A DNA stretch of 64,000 nucleotides from an uncultured Eubacteriales bacterium (GTDB lineage Bacteria; Bacillota; Clostridia; Christensenellales; Aristaeellaceae). The translations under genes and the position numbers were made by a program. This document shows positions 1-9,079 of this stretch, in pieces. The notes below the pieces were generated by a model. That model was not told where the DNA came from and searched no databases. It saw only the letters and a list, made by a program, of their open reading frames with translations. Position 1 is the first letter of the stretch. Every line of letters begins with the position of its first letter. Where the stretch lies: positions 16,835 through 80,834 of the forward strand of contig CADBCY010000017.1 of assembly GCA_902793325.1 (NCBI GenBank). Direction: 5' to 3'.

Positions 1-2
1 GC

Positions 3-881
3 GAGTACGACGTGCTGCACCGCAAGGAGAAGTCCGGCCAGATGAACGGCCTGTTCCGCGTGCAGGAGTTCCGGCAGGACGACGACCACACCTTCGTCAT
101 GGAGAGCCAGATCGAGGATGAGATCGCCGACATCATCTCCATCGCCGACGAAATCTACGCCACCTTCGGCGTCACCTACCGCGCGGAGCTGTCCACCCGC
201 CCGGAGGACTTCATGGGCGACATCGAGAGCTGGAACCGCGCCGAGGCGGCCCTGAAGAAGATCCTGGACGACAAGTACGGCGAGGGCGGCTACGAGGTCA
301 ACGAGGGCGACGGCGCCTTCTACGGCCCGAAGATCGACCTGCAGATCAAGGACGCCCTGGGCCGCGAGTGGCAGTGCGGCACCATCCAGCTCGACTTCCA
401 GCTTCCCCACAACTTCGGCCTGACCTACGTCACCCCCGAGGGCGGCCAGGAAATGCCCATCGTCATCCACCGCGCACTGTACGGCTCGCTGGAGCGCTTC
501 ATCGGCATCATCATCGAGAACTTCAAGGGCGCCTTCCCCTTCTGGCTCAGCCCCTATCAGGTGTGCGTGGTGCCCATCCGGCCCGAGCACAACGACTACG
601 CGAAGAAGGTCGTCGAGCGCCTGGAGGACGAGGGCATCCGCGTGGAGGTGGACTACGCCGACAAGAACATGAACGAGAAGATCAAGTTCGCCAAGACCAT
701 GAAGGACCCCTACATCGTCGTGGTGGGCGACAAGGAAGCGGCGGACGAGACCGTGGCCATCACCGTCCGCGGCCAGAAGCAGCAGCTGCACAACGTGCCG
801 CTGGAGACCCTGGTGAAGATGTGCAACCGCATGAACGCCTCCCACAGCCTGGAGCTCCTCGCCCAGGCGCCGGAGGACTGA
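3..881 (+). CDS. thrS: Threonyl-tRNA synthetase, C-terminal part (5' truncated by window edge)
   Basis: Charges tRNA-Thr with threonine in the cytoplasm. About 292 residues are in the window, against roughly 640 for the whole enzyme, so the N-terminal TGS/editing domains lie to the left. Visible are class II motif 2 (RVQEFRQDD, near residue 20), the FYGPKIDL segment of the core, and motif 3 with the zinc-ligand histidine in IHRALYGSLERFIG. The HGTP anticodon-binding domain then starts at VCVVPIRPEHN and runs to the end. The frame is open back to base 3, so no start codon is expected here. The gene ends just before a strong hairpin terminator. Family assignment is secure. Confidence 0.97.
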   Translation, partial: EYDVLHRKEKSGQMNGLFRVQEFRQDDDHTFVMESQIEDEIADIISIADEIYATFGVTYRAELSTRPEDFMGDIESWNRAEAALKKILDDKYGEGGYEVNEGDGAFYGPKIDLQIKDALGREWQCGTIQLDFQLPHNFGLTYVTPEGGQEMPIVIHRALYGSLERFIGIIIENFKGAFPFWLSPYQVCVVPIRPEHNDYAKKVVERLEDEGIRVEVDYADKNMNEKIKFAKTMKDPYIVVVGDKEAADETVAITVRGQKQQLHNVPLETLVKMCNRMNASHSLELLAQAPED

Positions 882-892
882 TCCCCGCACGC

Positions 893-931
893 AAAACCGC
901 CGCGCGTCGACGACGCGCGGCGGTTCTTTTC
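893..931 (+). terminator. Rho-independent terminator of thrS
   Basis: A perfect 13-bp GC-rich stem (897-909 with 911-923, so the tight loop will open by a few pairs) is followed by TTCTTTT. It lies 15 bases after the thrS stop. It may also stop the convergent GH13 transcript. Confidence 0.85.
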
Positions 932-991
932 TTGGCTAAATGCGGACAAGGGTCGGCGCGGCCCGCCCCGCGTTGCGGGGAACCGGGGCGG

Positions 992-2884
992 CTATCGGTT
1001 GCCCTTGCGCATTTCCTCCAGCCGGTGGGCCTTGATGGCGGGGTCGATGTACATGGACGTCTCGCCGGGGATCTCGTGGGCGAGTCCGCCGAACTCGAAG
1101 CGGCGGGTCTCGCCGGCGCGGTTCACGGCCAGCGCGCGGTAGTCGTCGCGCTGGCGCGCGCCGAACACGTCCCTGCCGCCGGTGATGCTGCGCTCCACGA
1201 GCACCACGTCCTTGCCGATGGCGGTCAGCTTCATGTCGCCGGTGCGCAGCGCGGGAATGCGCATGCGCTCGCGCATGATGGTGCGGTAGGTGTTCACCAG
1301 GCCCGCATCCTCCTGCCCCCAGGGATAGGTATGGCGGTTGTAGGGATCGGCCATGCCGGTGAGCCCGGCCTCGTCGCCGTAGTACAGGCAGGGCATGCCC
1401 GGCAGCGCGTTCACCAGCGCCCAGGCCATGATCATCCTGCGGCGGCCGCGGGCGTAGTCCTCGGGGCTCAGCACGAACGGGTGCCGGTACACGCGGTCGG
1501 GGGCCATGTCGCCGATGTCCGCCAGCATGTTGATGGCGCGGGCGGTGTCGTGGCTGCCCAGCAGGTTCATCAGCGAATAGAAGAAGGCGTCGGGCATGTT
1601 CTCGCGCAGGCTCAGCACGCGCCGCACAAACTGCTCCGCGTCGCAGCGGTAGGTCAGGAAATCCAGAATCGCCGCGCGCAGGGGGTAGTTCATGGCGCTG
1701 TCCAGCGTGTCGCCCAGGCAGTAGCAGCGGGTCTCGCCGTAGGCCACCTTGTTGCTGGGATCCTCCCACACCTCGCCGATCAGCGCGCTGTCGGGCTTCT
1801 CCCGGCGGATGCGGGTGCGCACCTTGCGGATGAAGTTCATCGGCAGCTCGTCGGCCACGTCCAGCCGCCAGCCGGAGGCGCCGGCCCGCAGCCAGTGCGC
1901 GGTGACGCTGTCGTCGTCCTCGATGATGAAGCGCTGGTAGCCCGGCGTCTCCTCGCGCACGTTGGGCAGGGTCTTGAAGCCCCACCAGGATTCGTACTCG
2001 TCCGGCCAGATGGTGAAGCAGTACCAGTCGCGGTAGGGGGACTCGGGGTCGTTGTACGCGCCGCCGGGGCCGTAGTGGCCGTCCTTGTTGAAGTAGCGGC
2101 TGTCGGAGCCGGTGTGGCTGAACACGCCGTCCAGGATCACGCGGATGCCCCGCACCGCCGCCGCCCGGCACAGGTCGCGGAAGTCCTCCTCGTTGCCGAA
2201 GCTGGGGTCGATCTGCATGTAATCGCCGGTGTTGTACTTGTGGTTGCTGCGCGCCTTGAAGATGGGGTTCAGGTACAGCACCGTCACGCCCAGCCCCTGG
2301 ATGTAGTCCAGCTTCCGCTGGATGCCGCGCAGGTTGCCGCCGAAGTGGTCGTTGTTGCAGTTGTCGCCGTACTTGTCGTCGTTGATGATCAGCGCCGGGT
2401 CGTCGTCCCAGTGCACGTGGTAGTAGCTGGCGGGCGGCAGGTTGCGCGGGTCGGGCTTGCCGATGGCGCAGAAGCGGTCCACCATAATCTGCATCATCAT
2501 GCCGTTGCGCAGCCACTCCGGGGTGCGGTAATCGGGGTCGTACACGGTAATCTGGTAGCCCTCGGGCTCGCGGTCCAGCACCTCCCCCGCGCCGCCCAGG
2601 CCGTCCCAGGCATTGCCCAGGAAGAGCCGTCGGCCGCCGGCGTCCTCGGCGACGAAGAAGTACCACATCAGCCCCGGCTGCTCCGGCAGGCGCAGCGTGC
2701 ACACGTAGAGGTCGTCCCGGGCGCGGTCCATGGGCAGCCAGGTCTCGTTGTCCTGCCACCACAGCCGCAGCCACGCCCGGGCCACGCCCTCCGCGCGCAG
2801 GCGCAGGCAAATCTCCCCCCTGCAGGGCTGCGCCCCCATGGGCGAACGGTATTCGGGATCGCGGGAATCGTGGTAGAGTTGCAT
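992..2884 (-). CDS. Glycoside hydrolase family 13 enzyme (neopullulanase / cyclomaltodextrinase-like)
   Basis: Predicted cytoplasmic alpha-glucan hydrolase acting on maltodextrins, cyclodextrins or pullulan. About 630 residues: an N-terminal beta-sandwich (residues 1-130) as in neopullulanases, then the catalytic barrel. All four GH13 regions are present: DGVFSHTG (about 253), GWRLDVADE with the nucleophile Asp (about 340), GEVWED with the acid/base Glu (about 372) and LLGSHDTAR (about 446). The frame opens earlier, but AAGGAG lies 8 bases before the ATG at 2884, giving the start MQLYHDS. No signal peptide. It sits directly downstream of glycogen phosphorylase on the same strand, which suggests joint glycogen or maltodextrin use. 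Substrate specificity cannot be read from the sequence. Confidence 0.9.
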   Translation of the reverse strand: MQLYHDSRDPEYRSPMGAQPCRGEICLRLRAEGVARAWLRLWWQDNETWLPMDRARDDLYVCTLRLPEQPGLMWYFFVAEDAGGRRLFLGNAWDGLGGAGEVLDREPEGYQITVYDPDYRTPEWLRNGMMMQIMVDRFCAIGKPDPRNLPPASYYHVHWDDDPALIINDDKYGDNCNNDHFGGNLRGIQRKLDYIQGLGVTVLYLNPIFKARSNHKYNTGDYMQIDPSFGNEEDFRDLCRAAAVRGIRVILDGVFSHTGSDSRYFNKDGHYGPGGAYNDPESPYRDWYCFTIWPDEYESWWGFKTLPNVREETPGYQRFIIEDDDSVTAHWLRAGASGWRLDVADELPMNFIRKVRTRIRREKPDSALIGEVWEDPSNKVAYGETRCYCLGDTLDSAMNYPLRAAILDFLTYRCDAEQFVRRVLSLRENMPDAFFYSLMNLLGSHDTARAINMLADIGDMAPDRVYRHPFVLSPEDYARGRRRMIMAWALVNALPGMPCLYYGDEAGLTGMADPYNRHTYPWGQEDAGLVNTYRTIMRERMRIPALRTGDMKLTAIGKDVVLVERSITGGRDVFGARQRDDYRALAVNRAGETRRFEFGGLAHEIPGETSMYIDPAIKAHRLEEMRKGNR

Positions 2885-2925
2885 GGACATCGCTCCTTGG
2901 GATGGGAAATTCAAGGGATGATTTA

Positions 2926-2962
2926 CGCGAAAGGACAGCGTCATTAGACGCTGTCTTTCGCG
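2926..2962 (-). terminator. Hairpin between glgP and the GH13 gene
   Basis: An inverted repeat of 14-15 bases with one bulged base (2926-2940 with 2949-2962) and an 8-base loop lies in the gap. Read on the minus strand it is followed by a short AT-rich run rather than a clear T tract, so it may be a partial terminator or an mRNA-stabilising hairpin within the operon. Confidence 0.5.
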
Positions 2963-3021
2963 GGATTATTCCGGAACCCGGGCGGGCTTTCCGACGCCCC
3001 CGCGCCGGGTTCCCTGTTCGA

Positions 3022-5469
3022 TCAGAGCGCCAACGGCTTCAGGTGCCAGATCTTGTTGTTGTACTCGCTGATGGTGCGGTCGGAGGTGAAGAAGCTGGAG
3101 CTGGCGGTATTCAGCACCGCCTTGCGCAGCCACAGGTCGCGCTGGTCGAAGTCGCGGAACACCTGGCGGGAGGTGTTCACGTAGTCCGACAGGTCCTGCA
3201 GCACGAAGTAGGGATCGGCCATGCCGCCGTTGTCGCCGAACAGCAGCGAGTGGTAGATCTCCTGGAACATGCGGTGGTTCTCGCGGCACAGCGTGCCGTC
3301 GATCAACTGCTCCATCACGCGGCGCACGCGGGGGTTGGTCTCGTAGATCTCATGGGCCTTGTAGGTGGGATAGTTCGCCTCCACCTCGTGGGCCTTCAGG
3401 CCGAAGATGTAGATGTTCTCCGGGCCGACCTGGTCGTAGATCTCGCAGTTCGCGCCGTCCATGGTGCCCAGCGTGACCGCGCCGTTCATCATGAACTTCA
3501 TGTTGCCGGTGCCGCTGGCCTCCTTGCCCGCGGTGGAAATCTGCTCGGACACGTCGGTGGCGGGCATCAGCGCCTCGGCCACGGACACGCAGTAGTTCTC
3601 CAGGAATACCACGTTGATGAGCTTGTTGGTGACGGGGTTGTTCCGGACCAGATCCGCCACGGAGTTGATGAGCTTGATGGTCATCTTGGCGCGCTGGTAG
3701 CTGGGGGCCGCCTTCGCGCCGAAGATGAAGGTCACCGGGCGGAAGTCCCAGTCGGGATGCTCGATGACGTCGTTGTACATGGCCAGGATGCGCAGCGCGT
3801 TCATGATCTGGCGCTTGTACTCGTGCAGGCGCTTGGCCTGGGCGTCGAACAGGCTGTCGGGCTGCATCTCGATGCCCTGCATGCGGTATACGCGGTCCGC
3901 CAGGTGCAGCTTGTTGTGGTATTTCACTTCGGCGAACTTCTCGCGGAACGCCTTGTCGTCGGCGAAGGGCTTCAGCTCCGCCAGGCGGTCGAAGTCCTTG
4001 CGCCAGCCGTCGCCGATGGCCTCGTCGATCAGCGCGGACAGCTCGGGGTTGCACTGCATCAGCCAGCGGCGATGGGTGATGCCGTTGGTGATGGACACGA
4101 ACTTGCTGGGCTGCATCTGGTAGTAGTCGTGGAAGGTGTCGCGCTTCAGGATGTCGGTGTGGATGGCGGACACGCCGTTCACGGAGTGCGCGTAGGCCAC
4201 CGACAGGTTCGCCATGTGCACCTTGTCGTAGGCCAGTATGGCCATGTGGCCGATGCGCTCCCACTGGCCGGGATAGGCGTTCCACAGGCGCGCGCACAGG
4301 CGGCTGTTCATCTCCTGGAGGATCATGTAGATGCGGGGCAACTGCTGCGCGAACAGCTCCTCGGGCCACTTCTCCAGCGCCTCGGAGAGCACGGTGTGGT
4401 TGGTGTAGGCGAAGGTGCGGCGGCAGATGTTCTCCGCGGCGTCCCAGCCCAGGTCGTGATCGTCCATCAGGATGCGCATCAGCTCCGGGATGGCCACGGC
4501 GGGATGGGTGTCGTTGATGTGGATGGCCACCTTGTCCGGGAAGATGGACCAGTTGTAGCCGTAGGTGTCGATGAACTCCTTCACCGCGAACTGGATGGAC
4601 GCGGAGGAGAAGAAGTACTGCTGCCGCAGCCGCAGCTCCTTGCCCTGCAGGGTCTCGTCCGCGGGATACAGGATCTTGGAGATGACCTCCGCCAGCTCCC
4701 GCTCCTCGGCGGCGCGCACATACTGGCCCTGGTTGAAGCTCTTCATGTCGATCTGGTTCACCGCGCGGGCGCTCCAGGTGCGCAGGAAGTTGACCATGGT
4801 GCTGTCGTAGCCCACCACGGGGATGTCGTAGGGCACGGCCATGACGGTCTTGTAGTCGGTGTGGCGGAACACCATGCGGCCGTTCTCCTCCGCGGTCTCC
4901 ACCTTGCCGCCGAAGTGCACCTCCACGGTCTGGTTGGGGCGGGGGATCTCCCAGATGTTGCCGCTGGTCAGCCAGTTGTCGGGCACCTCCACCTGGTAGC
5001 CGTCCACCAGCTTCTGGCGGAACAGGCCGTACTCATAGCGGATGGTGCAGCCCATGGCGGGCAGCTTCAGCGTGGTCAGGCTGTCCAGGAAGCAGGCGGC
5101 CAGGCGGCCCAGGCCGCCGTTGCCCAGGCCCGGCTCCGGCTCCTTTTCAAAGACCACGGTGCGGTCGATGCCCAGCTCCTCCATGGCCTTGATGTAGTTC
5201 TTCTCGTTGACCAGGTTCACCATGTTGTTGTGCAGCGCGCGGCCGATCAGGAACTCGGCGCTGAGGTAGTACACCTTCTTGGCGCCCGCCTCCTTGCGCA
5301 CGTCGCGGGACGCGGTGCGGCGCGCCATGATCTCGTCGCGCACCACCAGCGCCAGCGCCTCGTACAGCTGCTCGGGCGTCGCGTCGGTCGTCTCGCAGGC
5401 AAACTGCGTGCGCAGCTTGTTGACGATGCTGTTCTTGATTTCAGCGACGGTCATGCGTTTGAATTCCAC
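3022..5469 (-). CDS. glgP: Glycogen/alpha-glucan phosphorylase
   Basis: Phosphorolyses alpha-1,4 glucan to glucose-1-phosphate with pyridoxal phosphate as cofactor (GT35). 815 residues, normal for bacterial enzymes. The PLP-lysine site EASGTGNMKFMMNGA lies near residue 655, and GLGNGGLGRLAACF near residue 120 is typical of the family. The chosen start is a GTG at 5469 (VEFKRMTVAEI) because GGAGG lies 7 bases upstream; the longer open frame would run through the promoter. It is the first gene of a probable two-gene unit with the GH13 enzyme. Very sure of the family. Confidence 0.96.
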   Translation of the reverse strand: MEFKRMTVAEIKNSIVNKLRTQFACETTDATPEQLYEALALVVRDEIMARRTASRDVRKEAGAKKVYYLSAEFLIGRALHNNMVNLVNEKNYIKAMEELGIDRTVVFEKEPEPGLGNGGLGRLAACFLDSLTTLKLPAMGCTIRYEYGLFRQKLVDGYQVEVPDNWLTSGNIWEIPRPNQTVEVHFGGKVETAEENGRMVFRHTDYKTVMAVPYDIPVVGYDSTMVNFLRTWSARAVNQIDMKSFNQGQYVRAAEERELAEVISKILYPADETLQGKELRLRQQYFFSSASIQFAVKEFIDTYGYNWSIFPDKVAIHINDTHPAVAIPELMRILMDDHDLGWDAAENICRRTFAYTNHTVLSEALEKWPEELFAQQLPRIYMILQEMNSRLCARLWNAYPGQWERIGHMAILAYDKVHMANLSVAYAHSVNGVSAIHTDILKRDTFHDYYQMQPSKFVSITNGITHRRWLMQCNPELSALIDEAIGDGWRKDFDRLAELKPFADDKAFREKFAEVKYHNKLHLADRVYRMQGIEMQPDSLFDAQAKRLHEYKRQIMNALRILAMYNDVIEHPDWDFRPVTFIFGAKAAPSYQRAKMTIKLINSVADLVRNNPVTNKLINVVFLENYCVSVAEALMPATDVSEQISTAGKEASGTGNMKFMMNGAVTLGTMDGANCEIYDQVGPENIYIFGLKAHEVEANYPTYKAHEIYETNPRVRRVMEQLIDGTLCRENHRMFQEIYHSLLFGDNGGMADPYFVLQDLSDYVNTSRQVFRDFDQRDLWLRKAVLNTASSSFFTSDRTISEYNNKIWHLKPLAL

Positions 5470-5517
5470 GATAACACCTCCGGTATCGATGAGGGCAAAT
5501 TCGAAAGTCCATGTTTC

Positions 5518-5546
5518 ACTATAGCACATCTGCGGCCATTCCGCAA
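5518..5546 (-). promoter_or_regulatory. SigA-type promoter of glgP
   Basis: TTGCGG (5541-5546), 17-base spacer, TATAGT (5518-5523), read on the minus strand; about 49 bases before the GTG start. Confidence 0.65.
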
Positions 5547-5822
5547 CGTATGCCATGTTTATTTTTCGATTGAATCCCGCACGTTCGGGGCGTTTTGGGC
5601 ATTATTATACGAAGCGCCGCCCCGAAACCGGCCCGCGCGGATGCGGGGGCGGGGGCCGGAATGCGGGGGCGACATCCCCTTTCGCGCGCATGTTGAATGA
5701 TCGCATGCAAAAAAATGCAAATTTAACCTGAATCCCCTCAATAATAACATGGATTTGGGCAAGGAGATATGATAGAATATCAAAAAGTGAAAATCATCAT
5801 TTGGGAAGGGCCTGATCGCGCG

Positions 5823-7112
5823 ATGAAAACCTACGCAGAAATGACCTGTGAAGAGCTGACAAAGGAAGTCGAGCAGCTGAAAAAGGAATATCATCAGTTC
5901 CAGAAAATGGAGCTGCGGCTGAACATGAGCCGCGGCAAGCCCTGCCAGGAGCAGTTGAACCTGTCCATGCACATGATGGACGTGCTGGATTCAAACAGCG
6001 ACCTGACCTGCGAGGACGGCACCGACTGCCGCAACTACGGCGCGCTGACCGGCATCGACGAGGCGCGGGAGCTGCTGGGCGACATGATGGAGAACAACCC
6101 CAAGGACATCATCATCTACGGCAACTCCAGCCTGAACGTGATGTACGACACCGTCTCCCGCGCCTACACCCACGGCATCATGGGCTCCACGCCCTGGTGC
6201 AAGCTGGACCGGGTGAAGTTCCTCTGCCCGGTGCCCGGCTACGACCGGCACTTCGCCATCACCGAGTACTTCGGCATCGAGATGATCCCCGTGCCCATGA
6301 CGCCCACCGGCCCGCAGATGGACCTGGTGGAAAAGCTGGTGGCCGAGGACGCGACCATCAAGGGCATCTGGTGCGTGCCGAAGTATTCCAACCCGCAGGG
6401 CTTTTCCTACAGCGACGAGACCGTGCGCCGCTTCGCGCGGCTGAAGCCCGCCGCCCCGGACTTCCGCATCTTCTGGGACAACGCCTACGGCATGCACCAC
6501 CTGTACGACGAAAAGCAGGACTACCTGATCGAGATCCTGGCGGAGTGCAAGCGCGCCGGCAACCCCGACCTGGTGTACAAGTTCGCCTCCACCAGCAAGA
6601 TCACCTTCCCCGGCTCCGGCATCGCCGCGCTGGCCACGTCCCCGAACAACATGGAGGACATCTGCAACCAGCTGCGCCGCCAGACCATCGGCCATGACAA
6701 GGTGAACCAATTGCGCCACGTGCGCTTCTTCGGCGACATCCACGGCATGGTGGAGCACATGCGCAAGCACGCCGACATCCTGCGCCCCAAGTTCGAGCTG
6801 GTGGAGAACACGCTGGAGGAGGAGCTGGGCGGCCTGGGGATCGGCACCTGGACCGAGCCCCTGGGCGGTTACTTCATGCACTTCGAAAGCCTGCCCGGCT
6901 GCGCGAAGGCCATCGTGGCGCGGGCCAAGAAGGCCGGCGTGGTGATGACCGGCGCCGGCGCCACCTGGCCCTACGGCAAGGACCCCAACGACAACAGCAT
7001 CCGCATCGCGCCGTCCTACCCTTCCCTCCAGGACCTGGGCGTGGCGGCCCGGCTGTTCGCGCTGTGCGTGAAGCTGGTCAGCGCGGAGAAGCTGCTGGCG
7101 GAGAAAAAATAG
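5823..7112 (+). CDS. PLP-dependent aminotransferase (class I/II, aspartate aminotransferase-like, MocR-type fold)
   Basis: Predicted cytoplasmic transaminase of the PF12897-type group, which is separate from classical AspC. 429 residues from the ATG at 5823. MSRGKP near residue 35 and YSNPQG near 195 are family signatures; WDNAYGMHHL supplies the Asp that contacts the PLP ring; the Schiff-base lysine is in FASTSKITFPG (about 259). Homologues start near MKTYAEMT, which favours 5823. An upstream in-frame ATG at 5769 has AAGGAG only 2 bases away, so the true start is uncertain. It is divergent from glgP and 165 bases before an Lrp-type regulator. The substrate is unknown. Confidence 0.88.
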   Translation: MKTYAEMTCEELTKEVEQLKKEYHQFQKMELRLNMSRGKPCQEQLNLSMHMMDVLDSNSDLTCEDGTDCRNYGALTGIDEARELLGDMMENNPKDIIIYGNSSLNVMYDTVSRAYTHGIMGSTPWCKLDRVKFLCPVPGYDRHFAITEYFGIEMIPVPMTPTGPQMDLVEKLVAEDATIKGIWCVPKYSNPQGFSYSDETVRRFARLKPAAPDFRIFWDNAYGMHHLYDEKQDYLIEILAECKRAGNPDLVYKFASTSKITFPGSGIAALATSPNNMEDICNQLRRQTIGHDKVNQLRHVRFFGDIHGMVEHMRKHADILRPKFELVENTLEEELGGLGIGTWTEPLGGYFMHFESLPGCAKAIVARAKKAGVVMTGAGATWPYGKDPNDNSIRIAPSYPSLQDLGVAARLFALCVKLVSAEKLLAEKK

Positions 7113-7154
7113 CCGCCGGTCGCGCATCTTCGCGGATTTGAAACGCACACCGCC

Positions 7155-7183
7155 TTGACCTCGCGCCGCAAACCCACTATAAT
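7155..7183 (+). promoter_or_regulatory. SigA promoter of the lrp-aminotransferase operon
   Basis: TTGACC (7155-7160), exactly 17 bases, then a perfect TATAAT (7178-7183). It is about 95 bases before the ATG of the regulator, leaving a long leader. Confidence 0.8.
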
Positions 7184-7277
7184 ACCCTTGACACAGCCGC
7201 CGGGGGCTCCGATGGCGCATCGGCCTCCGGCGACGCCTATGATCCGAACGACAGTACCGCAAGGAGGACATTCCCCT

Positions 7278-7757
7278 ATGGACGAGCTCTTGACCCTGCT
7301 GGAAAAAGACGGACGGCAGACCCCGCAGCAGCTGGCGACCATGCTGGGCCGCGCGGAGCAGGACGTGGTCGCGGACATCGCCCGCTACGAATCCGAGCAC
7401 ATCATCCTGGGCTATCCCACCCTGATCGACTGGACCAAGACCGACGACGAGCTGGTCACGGCGCTCATCGAGGTGCGCATCGCCCCGCAGCGCGGCGACG
7501 GCTTTGACCGCATCGCCGAGCGCATCTACCAGTACGAAGAAGTAGAGAGCCTCTACCTCATGTCCGGCGCCTATGACCTGGCCGTGACCATCACCGGCCG
7601 CTCCCTGCGCGAGGTGGCGGAGTTCGTGCACGCGCGGCTGGCCATCATCGAGGGCGTCACCGGTACGGCCACGCACTTCATCCTCAAGAAGTACAAGGAG
7701 AAGAACCACATCTTCCCCAAGCTGCCCGAGCAGGAAGAGAGGCTGTTGTTCATATGA
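7278..7757 (+). CDS. Lrp/AsnC-family transcriptional regulator
   Basis: 159 residues: an N-terminal winged helix-turn-helix (MDELLTLLEKDGRQTPQQLA onward) followed by an AsnC/RAM effector domain (ALIEVRIAP ... YLMSGAYDLAVTI). Such proteins sense amino acids and regulate amino-acid metabolism genes. The start is set by AAGGAGG at 7261-7267 before the ATG at 7278; the frame is open further upstream but runs through the promoter. Its stop overlaps the start of the downstream aminotransferase by 4 bases (ATGA), so the two are translationally coupled and the aminotransferase is its obvious target or partner. Confidence 0.92.
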   Translation: MDELLTLLEKDGRQTPQQLATMLGRAEQDVVADIARYESEHIILGYPTLIDWTKTDDELVTALIEVRIAPQRGDGFDRIAERIYQYEEVESLYLMSGAYDLAVTITGRSLREVAEFVHARLAIIEGVTGTATHFILKKYKEKNHIFPKLPEQEERLLFI

Positions 7758-8929
7758 TCGACTACAATTCCGTGCTCTCCCCCCGGGTGAAGGGCATCGC
7801 TCCCTCGGGCATCCGCAAGTTCTTCGACCTGCTGGAGAACATGCACTCCTCCGACGCCATCTCGCTGGGCGTGGGCGAGCCGGACTTCGTGACGCCCTGG
7901 CACATCCGCGACGCGGGCATCTACGCGCTGGAGAAGGGCTTTACCAAGTACACCAGCAACGCCGGCCTCATGGAGCTGCGCCGGGAGATCAGCAAGTACC
8001 TGTACCGCCGCTTCAACCTCAGCTACGACCCGGCCCGGCAGATCGTGGTCACCGTGGGCGGCAGCGAGGGCATCGACCTGGCGGTGCGCGCCGTCGTCAG
8101 CGAGGGGGACGAGGTCATCGTGCCCGTGCCGTCCTTCGTGTGCTACGGCCCGATCGTGGCCATGGCGGGGGGCGTGCCGGTGTACGTGGAGACCCGCGCC
8201 GCGGACGAGTTCCGCCTGACCCCCGAGGCGCTGCGGGCCGCCATCACCCCGCGGACCAAGATGGTCGTGTTGCCCTTCCCCAACAACCCCACCGGCGGCA
8301 TCATGGAGCGGCGGGACCTGGAGGCCCTGGCGGAGGTGCTGCGGGGCACGGACATCCTGGTGCTGTCCGACGAGATCTACGCCGAGCTCACCTACGGCGG
8401 GCACCACGTGTCCATGGCGAACCTGCCGGACATGGCCGAGCGCACGCTGGTGGTGAACGGCTTCTCCAAGAGCCACGCCATGACCGGCTGGCGCATGGGC
8501 TACCTGTGCGGGCCGGAGCCGCTGATCAAGCAGATGCTGAAGATCCACCAGTACGCCATCATGTGCGCGCCCACCACCAGCCAGTACGCCGCGGTGGAGG
8601 CCATGCGCTCCGGCGATCACGACGTGGAAACCATGCGCAAGGACTACGACTACCGCCGCCGCTTCCTGCTGGACAAGCTGCGGGCCGCGGGGCTGGAATG
8701 CTTCGAGCCGCGGGGCGCGTTCTACATGTTCCCCAGCATCCGCTCCACCGGCATGACCAGCGCGGAGTTCTGCGAGCGCTTCCTGGTGGAGGAGCACGTG
8801 GCCGCCATCCCCGGCAACGCCTTCGGGCAGGGCGGCGAGGGCTTCGTGCGCATGTGCTACGCCAGCAGCCTGCAAAACCTCTCGGAGTCCATGGACCGCC
8901 TGGAGCGGTTCCTGGCGAAGATCCGGTAA
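7754..8929 (+). CDS. Aminotransferase class I/II (PatA/AspAT subgroup I-gamma-like)
   Basis: 391-residue cytoplasmic PLP transaminase. Landmarks are SLGVGEPDF near residue 37, GGSEGIDLAVRA near 102, FPNNPTGG near 175, SDEIYAELTY near 205 and the PLP lysine in NGFSKSHAMTGWR (about 239). The length is normal. The ATG overlaps the stop of the Lrp-type gene, so it is co-translated from the promoter at 7155. Lrp-linked aminotransferases usually act on alanine, aspartate or aromatic amino acids; the specific substrate is not readable. A terminator follows immediately. Confidence 0.93.
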   Translation: MIDYNSVLSPRVKGIAPSGIRKFFDLLENMHSSDAISLGVGEPDFVTPWHIRDAGIYALEKGFTKYTSNAGLMELRREISKYLYRRFNLSYDPARQIVVTVGGSEGIDLAVRAVVSEGDEVIVPVPSFVCYGPIVAMAGGVPVYVETRAADEFRLTPEALRAAITPRTKMVVLPFPNNPTGGIMERRDLEALAEVLRGTDILVLSDEIYAELTYGGHHVSMANLPDMAERTLVVNGFSKSHAMTGWRMGYLCGPEPLIKQMLKIHQYAIMCAPTTSQYAAVEAMRSGDHDVETMRKDYDYRRRFLLDKLRAAGLECFEPRGAFYMFPSIRSTGMTSAEFCERFLVEEHVAAIPGNAFGQGGEGFVRMCYASSLQNLSESMDRLERFLAKIR

Positions 8930-8949
8930 TTTCCCTTCCGCCGAAACGA

Positions 8950-8987
8950 ACAGGCGGCAGGCGCTCATGCGCCTGCCGCCTGTTTTA
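8950..8987 (+). terminator. Rho-independent terminator after the aminotransferase
   Basis: A perfect 15-bp stem (8950-8964 with 8969-8983), a TCAT loop and a TTTT tail. It lies 20 bases after the stop codon. Confidence 0.92.
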
Positions 8988-9079
8988 ATCGGTATTCCCC
9001 TGTGTCGATATACTTTTGCAGGATGTCCCGCGCGCCCGTCCCCGTTCGTCAGGGTTTCTTCGGCGATGCGGGCCTGCGC

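Noticed and set aside
5641-5671. Repeat ATGCGGGGGCG twice at 20-base spacing upstream of glgP
   Set aside because: Low-complexity GC-rich words that are likely by chance in this genome; no symmetrical operator structure.
368-5700. Very long plus-strand open frames of 859 and 932 codons
   Set aside because: They are antisense to the GH13 and glycogen phosphorylase genes, have no family motifs, and are rich in His, Val, Arg and Gln as expected for shadows in a high-GC genome.
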